Shown piece after piece: positions 7,670-17,139 of a stretch of 64,000 nucleotides of DNA; the first letter of the stretch is position 1, and the number at the start of each line of letters is the position of its first letter. The DNA is from Chloroflexota bacterium. Its GTDB lineage: Bacteria > Chloroflexota > Anaerolineae > Aggregatilineales > Phototrophicaceae. The stretch covers positions 806,001 to 870,000 of the forward strand of contig JAIUNI010000001.1 of assembly GCA_020161935.1 (NCBI GenBank), in the 5' to 3' direction. The translations under genes were made by a program, and so were the position numbers. The notes under the pieces are model-generated. The model saw only the letters and a program-made list of their open reading frames with translations, was not told where the DNA came from and did no database searches.

Positions 7670-8872
7670 TCAATTAATCATCGAAAGGATCTGCCTTACA
7701 GCCTCGCCAAGTTCAACATCACGCCCATTTATATCAGGAATCATTTCGATATTGGGTACCAGACCTTCTCCATCTAAGTGCTCATGATTGGGTGTCAACC
7801 ACTCAGCAGCCGTAATATGCAGTGACGAGTTATCCGATAGTCTGAAAATCTGCTGAACGGTTCCTTTGCCATAAGTGGTTTGTCCGATCAAGATACCGCG
7901 TCCACGATCCCGTATCGCCCCTGCTACAAGTTCAGCAGCACTTGCGGTACCATTATTGACGAGAACAATCAACGGGGTATCCACCGCAACACCGTCTGAT
8001 GAAACATTTAATGGCGATTCGACCGTATTCGTCTTTTCATAAACCACCACTCCTCCATCAAGAAATTGGCTTGCCACATCAACCGACTCTTTCAGCAGAC
8101 CACCGCTGTTATTCCGCAAATCAAGAATTAAGCCCTTAACTTGCTGTGTGTTCAACAGATCGTTCAACGCTTCTTTAAGTTCTTCTGGTGTTCGGCTTGT
8201 AAACAGCGCAATTTGGACATAACCAATATCCGACGCTTCGGAAAGCGTTCGCCAGATAACTGATGGAACATTTATGACCGCAAATGGAACGAAAACTTGA
8301 AGCTGTGTACCGTCTTTCTTGAGTACAGTAAGCACAACACCACTTCCGTCTTTTACCTTACCTCTGAGCATTTGATCAAGTACATCCGGTTGAATGCTTA
8401 TGTCGACATTATTATTATTGATCGCAATAAGCTCATCGCCTTCTTCAATGCCCTTTTCTAATACAGGGCTGTCCTTAAAGGGGTAAACAATCAGCTTTCC
8501 TTCTTCTGAACGCTCAACTTGAATACCGACACCGCCGTAAGTGCCTGCTAAAACATCTGACTCACTTTGGGCAACAGGCGGATCAATAAAAAACGTGTAT
8601 TTGTCGTTTAATGTGCTGACCAATCCTCTAACTGCCCCATAAATACGTTGCTGTTGTGAGGGTTGTTCGCGGAGATAATGCTGGTCAATTAGAGTTTGAA
8701 CTTCACCTAACAAGCTAAATTGAGTGTCGCTGGCGGCTTGCACTTGGGTTGGATATACAATTCCCCGAACTATAAATCCGGCAGTAAAGGCAACCCCAAT
8801 AATGACACCGATCAATGCCCCAAACAGCAATGATCGTTTATAATGATGAGCGAAATCAGAACGTTTTTGCAT
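7670..8872 (-). CDS. S41-family C-terminal processing protease (CtpA-like)
   Basis: 400 residues. An N-terminal membrane anchor (about 14-36) is followed by a short linker, a PDZ domain (about 110-190, GGVGIQVE...EEGDELIAINN) and the S41 catalytic core. The Ser/Lys dyad is visible as Ser311 in NNGTASAAELVAGA and Lys336 in TTYGKGTVQ. These enzymes cut secreted or membrane proteins at the C terminus outside the cytoplasm. No clear Shine-Dalgarno precedes the ATG; a weak TTGACT-15-TATAAG promoter on the same strand (8882-8908) would leave almost no leader. First gene of a four-gene minus-strand run with smpB. Confidence 0.93.
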   Translation of the reverse strand: MQKRSDFAHHYKRSLLFGALIGVIIGVAFTAGFIVRGIVYPTQVQAASDTQFSLLGEVQTLIDQHYLREQPSQQQRIYGAVRGLVSTLNDKYTFFIDPPVAQSESDVLAGTYGGVGIQVERSEEGKLIVYPFKDSPVLEKGIEEGDELIAINNNNVDISIQPDVLDQMLRGKVKDGSGVVLTVLKKDGTQLQVFVPFAVINVPSVIWRTLSEASDIGYVQIALFTSRTPEELKEALNDLLNTQQVKGLILDLRNNSGGLLKESVDVASQFLDGGVVVYEKTNTVESPLNVSSDGVAVDTPLIVLVNNGTASAAELVAGAIRDRGRGILIGQTTYGKGTVQQIFRLSDNSSLHITAAEWLTPNHEHLDGEGLVPNIEMIPDINGRDVELGEAVRQILSMIN

Positions 8873-8993
8873 TTATGGAAACTTATATGCTTTACTACAG
8901 ATAGTCAAATTGTAACACTCTGACCTTTAAGCTGATAGTGCAAACATTAATTGCCTACTCGCTATCAATTCTAGACAAATTTAGGAATTCGAC

Positions 8994-10643
8994 ATGACTG
9001 ACTTGGATAGTAATCCTCTTGTACTCGTTGCTGACGACGAACCCCAAACAACGATTATGCTGACCCGCATTTTTGAACGCGAGGGTTATCGAGTTTTGAG
9101 CGTGTATGATGGTGAAGCGGCACTTCAAGCCGCAGGAGAACAGAATCCCGACCTTATACTATTAGATGTACAAATGCCGAAGAAAAACGGCTTTGAAACA
9201 CTTAAAGAATTGCGCGAAAACCCTGCAACAAGTGCCATTCCGACTATCATTGTTACGGCAAAGGCTCGGCAACCAAGCGATATCGCTTACGGTCTAAATC
9301 TTGGCGCGGATGATTTTGTACAAAAGCCTTTCGATCCACGCGAATTGTTAGCTCGCGCGAGCAGCAAAATTCGCGCCCATAAGTTAGAAGAGGCACTTCA
9401 ACGCCGCACACAAGAGCTTGAAATATTACTGCGCGTTGGAGAAGCGTTGAATCAACACGTGAATGTTGCCGAGCTTCTTGGGCTTGTGCCTTATCTCACT
9501 CTGGATTTGCTACCGGGATCGCTTAGTACGATCTATCAACTTGATGACCAATATAACGTTATTCAATATCAAGTGCAGAATAAAACCTTCCCTGACCATA
9601 TCGTTAATAACATTGATCACGCTCAACTCGTCCATAACTTTCTAAATTCAAGTGGATCAATCTTCTGGAATAAAGCCGAACTGGGATTGGGGCAAGATTT
9701 CCCTACAGGAATGGCTGTTTCACTTCAACATGGTGGAAAGTTCTTAGGCATTCTCATGCTTGTTTCTAACGCCAAATCATTTTCGTATGATGGCAATCAT
9801 CTGCGCCTCTTCGAAGGCATTGGACGGCAGGCAGCATTAGCGTTACGCAATGCTCAACTGTATGAAATTCAAATTAAATACTCTTCTCAGCTTGAAGAAA
9901 TGGTAGACGCTAAAACGGCAGAACTAAAATCTGCACAGGAAATGCTGATCCGTTCTGAGAAATTGGCTTCGATTGGTGAACTCGCCGCAAGCATTGCTCA
10001 CGAAATAAACAATCCACTACAGCCCATTCGCATCAACTTGGGCGACATGCTAGAGGATATTCAAAACAATATCCCCATTGATGTTCGTGCCATTCAGATT
10101 ACACAAGAAAGTGTCGAACGCATCCGGCGTATTGTGAATCAGCTTTTAGATTTTGCTGGTAAACGCAGTAATAGTGATTTTGAGATGGAATTGATAGATG
10201 TCGCCAAAATTATTGAAACAGTAGCGAGCTTAAATCGCAAATTCTTCGAGAAAGAAGGAATGTCAATCACATTAAACACCCCTACCCCGCTGCCTGTTTT
10301 CGGTAATAAAGATCAACTAGAGCAGGTCTTTATGAACATGGTGCTCAACGCGCAGGCTGCTATGGATAGAGGCGGCAAACTTTCCATTTCTGGTTGGGTT
10401 GACAAAGAGGAAATTTTCATCCAATTTGCCGACTCTGGTTGCGGAATACCAGAAGAGCAAATAAACAAAATTTTCGACCCCTTCTTTTCGACCAAACCTA
10501 ATGGAACCGGATTAGGGTTATTCGTTAGCTATGGCATCATCCAAAACCATAATGGAATCATAAACGTAGACAGTGTTATCAATAAAGGTACAACTTTTAC
10601 TGTTCAACTTCCTGCCGAAAACTTACACCCAAATGAAAGCTAG
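8994..10643 (+). CDS. Receiver-GAF histidine kinase (hybrid sensor)
   Basis: 549 residues, no membrane segment. The N-terminal receiver domain (1-125) has acidic DD at 14-15, phosphoacceptor Asp58 (LILLDVQMP) and Lys111 (FVQKPFDP). A GAF-like sensor occupies about 140-290, followed by a short coiled coil. The dimerisation/phosphoacceptor domain carries the H box ASIAHEINNPLQ, and the ATPase domain has the N box (NMVLNAQAA), G1 (DSGCGIPEE) and G2 (GTGLGLF). A receiver at the front of a kinase usually means it takes part in a phosphorelay. The divergent neighbour is the S41 protease; the stop overlaps that of the convergent TPR gene. Confidence 0.93.
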   Translation: MTDLDSNPLVLVADDEPQTTIMLTRIFEREGYRVLSVYDGEAALQAAGEQNPDLILLDVQMPKKNGFETLKELRENPATSAIPTIIVTAKARQPSDIAYGLNLGADDFVQKPFDPRELLARASSKIRAHKLEEALQRRTQELEILLRVGEALNQHVNVAELLGLVPYLTLDLLPGSLSTIYQLDDQYNVIQYQVQNKTFPDHIVNNIDHAQLVHNFLNSSGSIFWNKAELGLGQDFPTGMAVSLQHGGKFLGILMLVSNAKSFSYDGNHLRLFEGIGRQAALALRNAQLYEIQIKYSSQLEEMVDAKTAELKSAQEMLIRSEKLASIGELAASIAHEINNPLQPIRINLGDMLEDIQNNIPIDVRAIQITQESVERIRRIVNQLLDFAGKRSNSDFEMELIDVAKIIETVASLNRKFFEKEGMSITLNTPTPLPVFGNKDQLEQVFMNMVLNAQAAMDRGGKLSISGWVDKEEIFIQFADSGCGIPEEQINKIFDPFFSTKPNGTGLGLFVSYGIIQNHNGIINVDSVINKGTTFTVQLPAENLHPNES

Positions 10644-11668
10644 ATAGGCTTCCACGAACCTTGAAATTGCTGCTCTGTAACAGTGCCTGATGCGTATCCA
10701 CTAGCATTTGTAATTGGTGTTCCAACTTGCAACAAAGTGTTGTTGTTGGCGCAATCAAGCATTTTGATGGCGATTGCATCTGCGCTTTCTGAATACGCTC
10801 CAGCAGCATTAGCCAAAGCGACGGTGACTTGAGGCAGTGCTGTTCTCATTTCACGACCACCAACCGTACAAATAGCAGCAGTTAAAGTACGCCCCAACGA
10901 GGTAGGTTCAATCGTCACCGCATTTTCAGTTGACAAACTGAAATTTGATAAGGCAGCAATGACATCGGCAAAGTCCGCAGCGCCCGTATTCCCATTAGGT
11001 GTTTCTGCGGCTGTAGGTTCGCTGTCGAGGGTGGCTGTAGCTGTGGATTCCGTCGGCTCGGCATCAGAAGTTGTCGCGGTAAGGATTACTTCCTCAGTTG
11101 GTGTAGGCACAAGTGCCTGTGAAGTCGTATCAATTGTGGTTGGGATTGTTGGTGAACTGACTGAAAATGGCTTAAAAATCACAATTGCGAGTGCGACGAT
11201 TACAAGAAGGCTGATAAGCGGTACATAGAACAAAGGCCGTCTATAGAAAGCCTCATCAGCCTCAAGTTCCAGCTCATCATCACCAAAGTCTGGATCTGTT
11301 TGAGGTGCAATGGGTCGGATTTTGGGTAAAGGCGTTATACCCGGAACTGTCGTTGGAAGCGATGGGACAAATGAAGGGTCGTGCTGACTATCGCCCAAGC
11401 CCTCGAACCCATCTGCAACCGATTGACTATCTAGTTGTGTAAATAATTCTCTTGCTTCGGGATAGGTGGGATCGAGACGTAAGACATTGTTAAGTGCTAA
11501 ACGGGCAGTATCTTTGTCTGTAACAGCATGTGCGTACACCCACCAAACATCAGGATTATCTTTTTCAGTTTCCAGAATGGGGCGCAAAATTGCTCTAGCG
11601 TCATCTAATTTTTCAGCTTCAATTAGATTAAAGGCTTGTTTCAGAGCTATTTCAATGTTCTGGTTCAT
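10640..11668 (-). CDS. TPR-anchored membrane protein with exported C-terminal domain
   Basis: About 342 residues. A cytoplasmic TPR-like pair (1-70: EAEKLDDARAILRPIL; RLALNNVLRLDP) and an acidic linker precede one membrane helix (PLISLLVIVALAIVIF). A Ser/Thr-rich spacer follows, then a ~110-residue outer domain I do not recognise, with two cysteines that could pair. ATG 11668 is chosen because AGGAG lies 7 bases upstream; a longer frame begins 16 codons earlier without such a site. Its stop shares the palindrome CTAG (10640-10643) with the stop of the convergent kinase gene. Function unknown. Confidence 0.75.
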   Translation of the reverse strand: MNQNIEIALKQAFNLIEAEKLDDARAILRPILETEKDNPDVWWVYAHAVTDKDTARLALNNVLRLDPTYPEARELFTQLDSQSVADGFEGLGDSQHDPSFVPSLPTTVPGITPLPKIRPIAPQTDPDFGDDELELEADEAFYRRPLFYVPLISLLVIVALAIVIFKPFSVSSPTIPTTIDTTSQALVPTPTEEVILTATTSDAEPTESTATATLDSEPTAAETPNGNTGAADFADVIAALSNFSLSTENAVTIEPTSLGRTLTAAICTVGGREMRTALPQVTVALANAAGAYSESADAIAIKMLDCANNNTLLQVGTPITNASGYASGTVTEQQFQGSWKPI

Positions 11669-11771
11669 TCGAATTTCTCCTGATGGGAGATGAAGGCGAG
11701 CAAATAATGAATTCAATTGCAGTTTACACTCAACTCAGTTAGGGCGCAAACAAGTGAATGACCAATAAAAC

Positions 11772-11799
11772 AAAAATCCACTAATTAGTGGATTTTTTT
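11772..11799 (-). terminator. Palindromic terminator after tRNA-Leu
   Basis: A perfect inverted repeat, AATCCACTAA/TTAGTGGATT, flanked by A and T runs, lies 3 bases past the tRNA-Leu 3' end. It reads as an intrinsic terminator on the minus strand (T run at 11772-11776) and would work on either strand. Confidence 0.85.
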
Positions 11800-11801
11800 G
11801 A

Positions 11802-11883
11802 TGCCCCGGAGAGGACTCGAACCTCCAACCCGTGAGGGACACACACCTCAAGCGTGCGCGTATGCCAGTTCCGCCACCGGGGC
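11802..11883 (-). tRNA. tRNA-Leu (GAG anticodon)
   Basis: 82-base class II tRNA on the minus strand. The acceptor stem GCCCCGG/CCGGGGC, the anticodon stem CACGC/GTGTG with loop TTGAGGT (anticodon GAG), a long variable arm (GTCCCTCACGGG region) and a T arm with GGTTCGAGTCC are all seen. CCA is not encoded. Confidence 0.94.
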
Positions 11884-11907
11884 GTTCAGTTCAAATGAAC
11901 TTTAGTA

Positions 11908-11935
11908 ATTATACTGTGTGTCTCTCAGGTGTCAA
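11908..11935 (-). promoter_or_regulatory. Consensus sigma70-type promoter of tRNA-Leu
   Basis: Minus strand TTGACA (11930-11935), 16-bp spacer and TATAAT (11908-11913): both boxes match consensus at all six positions. The tRNA begins 24 bases downstream of the -10 box. Confidence 0.85.
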
Positions 11936-12014
11936 TTCCCGAATAGTATCAGTAGAATAGCTTGTGAAATTTTGTTATGCTTCTTTCAAATTCATTAAGA
12001 AGGTTGAGAATCTT

Positions 12015-13025
12015 ATGCGAATCGTACTTGATGCAATGGGAAGCGACACCTGTCCTGTTCCCGATGTCGAAGGAGCGGTTCTTGCTGCGCGTGAGTACCG
12101 AGATGAGACTATTATTGTTGTCGGCAATGAACCTTTAATAAAGCAAGAACTCAATAAACACGAAACCTCTGCCTTAAAAATCGAGGTTGTACACGCTTCA
12201 GAAGCAGTAGCAATGGATGATAAACCCGCAGTCGTTGGGAAAAGCAAACCTCAATCTTCTATGCATATCGGCATGAATCTGGTGAAAGATGGTCAAGCAG
12301 ACGCATTTGTAACAGCAGGAAATACCGGTGCTGCAATGACCATCGCCACTTTATTTACACTGCGCCGCATACAAAATGTTAAGCGCCCTGCCTTAAGCTC
12401 AATTATTCGAGTAACCAATGGCAAAACAATCATCTTACTCGATATAGGCGCTAATACGGATTCTAAGCCCGATTGGTTAGCTCAATTTGCGCTTATGGGG
12501 CAAATTTACGCGCAAAAAGCATTAGCATTGTCAAACCCTCGTGTTGCGTTACTTTCAAATGGTGAAGAAGAAACAAAAGGTAACCTGCTCATACATGAAA
12601 CGGCGGAATTACTTAAGTCATCCGCAATGAATTTTGTTGGTAATATCGAACCACGTGACATGCTCAAAGGGAATGCGGATGTCATCGTTAGTGATGGATT
12701 TGTCGGCAATATCGCGATAAAAACACTAGAAGCGATGGGCAGCGTCTTATTTAATCTGATACGCGAAGAAATTAAGCGCGATCCAATTGCGTTAGCAGGT
12801 GGGTTCCTTGCACAGCGAGCATTTCGTCGCGTTTATCGACAAGTTGATCCATTTGAGATCGGAGGCGCACCTCTTTTAGGTGTGAACGGTGTTGTAATTA
12901 TTGGACACGGACGATCAAATGCCAAAGCGATCAAGAATGCAATCGGACAAGCGCGGATGGCAGTCAAAGGTCAAGTTATTCAATCTATAACGCAGGGTTT
13001 AGCAGATACTCCTGCGTCTACATGA
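12015..13025 (+). CDS. plsX: Phosphate acyltransferase PlsX
   Basis: About 336 residues. PlsX turns acyl-ACP into acyl-phosphate at the start of phospholipid synthesis. The family start RIVLDAMGSD, the HASEAVAMDDKP segment, the GNTGA loop (FVTAGNTGAAM) and the C-terminal GAPLLGVNGVVIIGHGRS block are all present. ATG 12015 is chosen because the family motif begins there; a frame 17 codons longer has no homologous residues. It is followed directly by fabF, so it belongs to a small fatty-acid operon; acpP lies 30 kb away. Confidence 0.96.
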   Translation: MRIVLDAMGSDTCPVPDVEGAVLAAREYRDETIIVVGNEPLIKQELNKHETSALKIEVVHASEAVAMDDKPAVVGKSKPQSSMHIGMNLVKDGQADAFVTAGNTGAAMTIATLFTLRRIQNVKRPALSSIIRVTNGKTIILLDIGANTDSKPDWLAQFALMGQIYAQKALALSNPRVALLSNGEEETKGNLLIHETAELLKSSAMNFVGNIEPRDMLKGNADVIVSDGFVGNIAIKTLEAMGSVLFNLIREEIKRDPIALAGGFLAQRAFRRVYRQVDPFEIGGAPLLGVNGVVIIGHGRSNAKAIKNAIGQARMAVKGQVIQSITQGLADTPAST

Positions 13026-13039
13026 AAACGGAGAGTCGT

Positions 13040-14305
13040 ATGGAACTGTTAAGAAATGGTCGCCCGCGTGTGGTGATTACAGGGCTTGGCGCAACAACAG
13101 CATTAGGCTCCGCCAAAAGCCTGTGGGAAGGACTAAAGGCGGGGAAATCGGGCATTCGTAGGATTGAAACTATTCCTATCGATCACGTCTCGGTTCAAAT
13201 TGGTGGTGAAGTTCGCGATTTTGATCCTACTCAATACATAGATCGCAAAGAGGCTCGACGCATGGGACGTGCATCCCATTTTGCCGTTGCGGCTGCTTCC
13301 ATGGCACTCGAAGATGCGGGTATTACCACTGAAGCCATCGAAAGTGAGGGAGAGCGTATTGGTGTTGTGATTGGCTCGTCACTTGGCGCACATGAGATGG
13401 CTGAACAGAGCACTTACAAATATAAGACCTCAGGTTTCGTCAAACCGAATCCGCTATCGCTCATCAACTCGCTCCCGAATATGCCAGCCCACTATGTAAG
13501 CAAATTCTTTCGCGCGTTAGGGCCGCTCAATGCGCCTTCAACTGCGTGTGCAGCCGGAACACAATCCGTTGGTGAAGCATCAGAACTGATCCGTAATGGC
13601 CGTTCAGATATGGTGATTACCGGCGGTGTGGAAGCTGTCCTTCAAGACTATGCAATCGCAGGCTTTGATGCTATGCAAGCATTGGCAAATGAATTTAACG
13701 ATAACCCTTCCGCTGCAAGTCGTCCGTTCGATGCGAATAGATCAGGATTTGTATTCAGTGAGGGATGCGGCATCGTTATCATCGAAAGCCTTGCCCATGC
13801 GATCAAGCGGGGGGCAAAAATTTATGCCGAAATTTTAGGACACGCTTCGTCCTCGGATGCTTATCACATTGCAGCCCTTGATCCCGATGGTGGTGGCGCA
13901 AAACGTTCAATGCGATGGGCGCTGGACGATGCACGTGTAAACCCCGAAGATATTCAATATATCAATGCGCATGGGACTTCCACCAAAGCAAATGATGCGA
14001 TGGAAACGCTAGCGATTAAGCAGATTTTCGGTGAACACGCATACAATGTGGCAATTAGCTCGACCAAGAGTATGATGGGACACGCGCTCGCAGGATCAGG
14101 CGCTATTGAGATTATCGCCTGTGCTATGAGTTTATTCGAGCAAATTCTTCACCCCACGATCAATTATGAAACCCCCGATCCTGAATGTGATTTGGATTAT
14201 GTGCCAAATGTTGCTCGTGATGCGAAAGCATTGAAATATGTCCTTTCGAACAGCTTTGGGCTTGGTGGCCAAAATGCGACGATTATTTTAGGAGCCAAAC
14301 CCTAA
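13040..14305 (+). CDS. fabF: Beta-ketoacyl-ACP synthase II
   Basis: 421 residues. It condenses malonyl-ACP with acyl-ACP during chain elongation. The catalytic triad is visible: Cys170 (STACAAGTQSVG), His in NAHGTSTKANDAMET and His in TKSMMGHALAGSGAIE. Two starts compete. ATG 13022 overlaps the plsX stop in ATGA; ATG 13040 has GGAG (13030-13033) 6 bases upstream and begins right before the conserved RVVITGLGA strand, so it is preferred. Either way the gene is tightly coupled to plsX. Confidence 0.96.
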   Translation: MELLRNGRPRVVITGLGATTALGSAKSLWEGLKAGKSGIRRIETIPIDHVSVQIGGEVRDFDPTQYIDRKEARRMGRASHFAVAAASMALEDAGITTEAIESEGERIGVVIGSSLGAHEMAEQSTYKYKTSGFVKPNPLSLINSLPNMPAHYVSKFFRALGPLNAPSTACAAGTQSVGEASELIRNGRSDMVITGGVEAVLQDYAIAGFDAMQALANEFNDNPSAASRPFDANRSGFVFSEGCGIVIIESLAHAIKRGAKIYAEILGHASSSDAYHIAALDPDGGGAKRSMRWALDDARVNPEDIQYINAHGTSTKANDAMETLAIKQIFGEHAYNVAISSTKSMMGHALAGSGAIEIIACAMSLFEQILHPTINYETPDPECDLDYVPNVARDAKALKYVLSNSFGLGGQNATIILGAKP

Positions 14306-14323
14306 ACCTATCGGTTGAAGCAG

Positions 14324-14363
14324 ACAAATATAAAAGAGTGCCACGGCGCTCTTTTATATTTGT
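14324..14363 (+). terminator. Intrinsic terminator after fabF
   Basis: A long inverted repeat, ACAAATATAAAAGAG with its complement, encloses a GC core (TGCC/GGCG, one G-U pair). It lies 18 bases after the fabF stop and the A/T-rich outer stem gives U-rich RNA on both strands. Confidence 0.85.
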
Positions 14364-14379
14364 CAACTCATTCATGCTG

Positions 14380-14385
14380 TATAAT
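14380..14385 (+). promoter_or_regulatory. Possible -10 box upstream of the TPR gene
   Basis: A perfect TATAAT lies 33 bases before the start codon. The only -35-like sequence, TTGTCA at 14360-14365, is 14 bases away, which is short, so the assignment is tentative. Confidence 0.4.
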
Positions 14386-14418
14386 TACCTGCAACGCCTG
14401 AGTAATTAAGGGTATGTG

Positions 14419-15660
14419 ATGCAGGAATTGCAACAAATCGAACAGCATGTCTATCATCGAGATATAAAAAAAGCGGACATTCTGATAGCCCGTCTGTTTA
14501 AATCCCAGCTCTCAGCAGAAGACTTGAGTAAACTCTACTTGTTTCGCGCCCGCACACGGTTATTATCGGGTAGACCAGAAGACGCGATTGATGATGTATC
14601 TGCGGCAGAAAAAACGATTCCTTTAGATCAAACAACACAACCCACCTCACTAGAAATACAAGGTGATGCTTATTTTGCTCGATTTGAGTTGGCAAGTGTG
14701 GGCTTCGTGGATCGTATTGATACGGTTCGGGCGGAATCTACATATGAAAAACTACTGAACCAATTCCCAAATTACAAAAACATAGGCTGGATATATTTTC
14801 AAAAAGGCCGAATTAAGCTAACTGAAATGAAAATTGATGAAGCCGAGGAACTCTTTGAAAGAGCATTAGTTAGTCCCAGCTACTTACGATACTTACCCGC
14901 ATATTGTTACGAGCGATTGGGATTTATTGCCTATTATGAGAGGCGTGATTGGAGTCGCTCGCTGGATTTCTTAGACCGCGCTCTAAACACCTATCCGCAC
15001 GACGAAGATAATCACTGGCTCGTACAAGTGCAGATATTGCGGTCGCGTGTATACAAGATGCTAGGAAAGCCTGATTTGGCTATTAAGGCATCTGAGGCAG
15101 CTCTAAAGATCGCATCAGGCCCACAGCTTGAAAAACGATCTCTTTCAGAAGCCATTCTCAATATCATTGAGCTGCTTTCTGACTTAAATGGACACGAGCG
15201 AGAAATTCTCAATTATCTGGATCAATTTACCCAACATACCAAAAAGCCGCTGGGTGTAGATGTAACATGGTCTCGCCTGTACGAGATACGTGGAAATACG
15301 CATCTTGCGATAGGGAAATACGACGAAGCAATAGCAGACTACAAAAACGCACTTCAGTTCAACCCCGATCATCCGTGGGAATTGTTTATCTACCAGCAAA
15401 TTGCCCGCTGCTATTACCAGAACCGGGAATATACTGAAACCATCAACGTTATCAATCGTCTTTTACAAAACTCTGCACAAGAAAAACAAACCATAAAAGA
15501 TTTTCGAGTGTTTGATATGTTGGGGAGCGCTCTTTTTGCCCTCAAGCGCTATCAAGAAGCCGTAATCGCTTATCAATCCGCACTTTCGATTGTGCCCCCG
15601 AACACAGACCTCAGTCATAAAATTCAGTCTTATTATGATTTGGCGCGGGAATTGATTTAA
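14419..15660 (+). CDS. Tetratricopeptide-repeat protein
   Basis: 413 residues, soluble, no signal peptide. It is built of TPR units along its length, clearest in the C-terminal half (GNTHLAIGKYDEAIADYKNA near 290; FDMLGSALFALKRYQEAVIA near 370), with weaker helical pairs before. TPRs mediate protein-protein contacts; no enzyme domain is visible and the partner is unknown. ATG 14419 is chosen over the overlapping GTG 14416 because AAGGG is 6 bases upstream. First gene after the fabF terminator, followed 68 bases later by trmFO. Confidence 0.8.
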   Translation: MQELQQIEQHVYHRDIKKADILIARLFKSQLSAEDLSKLYLFRARTRLLSGRPEDAIDDVSAAEKTIPLDQTTQPTSLEIQGDAYFARFELASVGFVDRIDTVRAESTYEKLLNQFPNYKNIGWIYFQKGRIKLTEMKIDEAEELFERALVSPSYLRYLPAYCYERLGFIAYYERRDWSRSLDFLDRALNTYPHDEDNHWLVQVQILRSRVYKMLGKPDLAIKASEAALKIASGPQLEKRSLSEAILNIIELLSDLNGHEREILNYLDQFTQHTKKPLGVDVTWSRLYEIRGNTHLAIGKYDEAIADYKNALQFNPDHPWELFIYQQIARCYYQNREYTETINVINRLLQNSAQEKQTIKDFRVFDMLGSALFALKRYQEAVIAYQSALSIVPPNTDLSHKIQSYYDLARELI

Positions 15661-15728
15661 CCATCACATTCTCATAAACTATACATTCTACAAAATTTCA
15701 CGAGTCAGAATGAGGTTTGGCAATCGCG

Positions 15729-17099
15729 ATGACACAACAGGTAAAAGTCATTGGTGGTGGTTTGGCAGGTTCAGAAGCAGCATGGCAACTTGCTGAACGG
15801 GGCTTCAATGTTGAGCTTTACGAAATGCGACCTCACAGGACTACAGGTGCCCATGTTTCGAACCGTTTGTCAGAGCTTGTCTGTAGCAACTCGTTAGGTT
15901 CCAAACTGCCTGATCGTGCCACTGGCGTACTCCAAAACGAGTTAAAAATACTCGGTTCCTTGTTACTTCAATGTGCAGAAGAAACCTCTGTTCCCGCAGG
16001 TGGCGCACTTGCGGTTGATCGTGAAGCATTTGCAGGATTAGTAACCTCAAAACTCGAAAATCATGACAACATAAAAATTATTCGTGAAGAAGTAACTGCC
16101 ATCCCGGATACCCCAACCATTATTGCAACTGGGCCCCTAACTGCCCCTGCCCTAGCCAGTGAAATCGCCCGGTTAACGGGTCAAGAATATCTCTATTTTT
16201 ATGATGCGATTGCGCCCATTGTAACGGCGGAGAGCATCGATATGTCTGTTGCGTTTACAGCAAGTCGTTATGATCGCGGTGATGTTGATGACGGTGACTA
16301 TATCAATTGCCCGATGAATAAAGAGGAATATAGCGCCTTTATTCAAGCAATTCGTTCAGCAACAACGGCTGATCTACGCGATTTTGAACGTGAAGATCCT
16401 CACTTCTTTGAAGGGTGCTTGCCGATTGAACAACTTGCTTCTCGCGGTGATGATACATTGGCGTTTGGCCCCATGCGCCCCGTAGGGTTACGAGACCCAC
16501 GCACAGGAAAACGCCCTCATGCCGTCGTGCAATTACGGCGAGATAATCTTGCTGGTAGTCTTTATAACATTGTGGGCTTTCAAACGAACATTAAATGGGG
16601 CGAACAAGAACAGATTCTGCGATTGATCCCCGGTCTTGCCAACGCTGAATTCGTGCGTATGGGTCAAATGCACCGTAACACATTTATTAACTCCCCTACC
16701 CTGCTTAACCCTACGATGCAGCATCGGCAAAAGTCCACATTGTTCTTTGGCGGACAAATTACAGGTGTTGAGGGCTATGTTGGTAACGTAGCGACAGGTT
16801 TAGTGGCAGCCATAAACTTGACTCGAACACTCAATGGAAAGACTGATTTTGTTTTGCCAATTGATACGATGATCGGTGCGCTGTGCCACTATGTCACGCA
16901 CGCTGAACCGGAATATTTTCAGCCGATGAAAGCTAACTTTGGCATCATGCCCGATCTTGACACACCCATTAAAGATAAGCGCCTTCGGTATACGGCCTAT
17001 GCTAACCGCGCACTTAGTTCTTTGCGGACGGCAATTGAGCAGCTTGACGACAGTTATTTGCAATCTCTTATCCCTCAAACCTATAATGTGGTGACATAA
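15729..17099 (+). CDS. trmFO: Folate-dependent tRNA (uracil-54-C5) methyltransferase TrmFO
   Basis: About 456 residues. It uses methylenetetrahydrofolate and FADH2 to make ribothymidine at position 54 of tRNA. The N-terminal FAD-binding motif is [17 protein letters not shown]. Family blocks follow: [45 protein letters not shown], and [17 protein letters not shown] near the C terminus. ATG 15729 begins just before the FAD fold; an in-frame TTG at 15717 would overlap the only GAGG, so it is unlikely. Gram-positive-type bacteria, Chloroflexota included, use TrmFO where proteobacteria use TrmA. Confidence 0.96.
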   Translation: MTQQVKVIGGGLAGSEAAWQLAERGFNVELYEMRPHRTTGAHVSNRLSELVCSNSLGSKLPDRATGVLQNELKILGSLLLQCAEETSVPAGGALAVDREAFAGLVTSKLENHDNIKIIREEVTAIPDTPTIIATGPLTAPALASEIARLTGQEYLYFYDAIAPIVTAESIDMSVAFTASRYDRGDVDDGDYINCPMNKEEYSAFIQAIRSATTADLRDFEREDPHFFEGCLPIEQLASRGDDTLAFGPMRPVGLRDPRTGKRPHAVVQLRRDNLAGSLYNIVGFQTNIKWGEQEQILRLIPGLANAEFVRMGQMHRNTFINSPTLLNPTMQHRQKSTLFFGGQITGVEGYVGNVATGLVAAINLTRTLNGKTDFVLPIDTMIGALCHYVTHAEPEYFQPMKANFGIMPDLDTPIKDKRLRYTAYANRALSSLRTAIEQLDDSYLQSLIPQTYNVVT

Positions 17100-17139
17100 A
17101 CAGATTGCATGTAAACCTATTGTGAACCTGTAGGACAAG

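Noticed and set aside
7655..8993. tmRNA gene near smpB
   Set aside because: The region is occupied by the S41 protease gene and a short intergenic stretch; no tmRNA-like ends or tag sequence found.
13022..13039. ATGA overlap as the fabF start
   Set aside because: Possible, but the ATG at 13040 has GGAG 6 bases upstream and matches the family start better.
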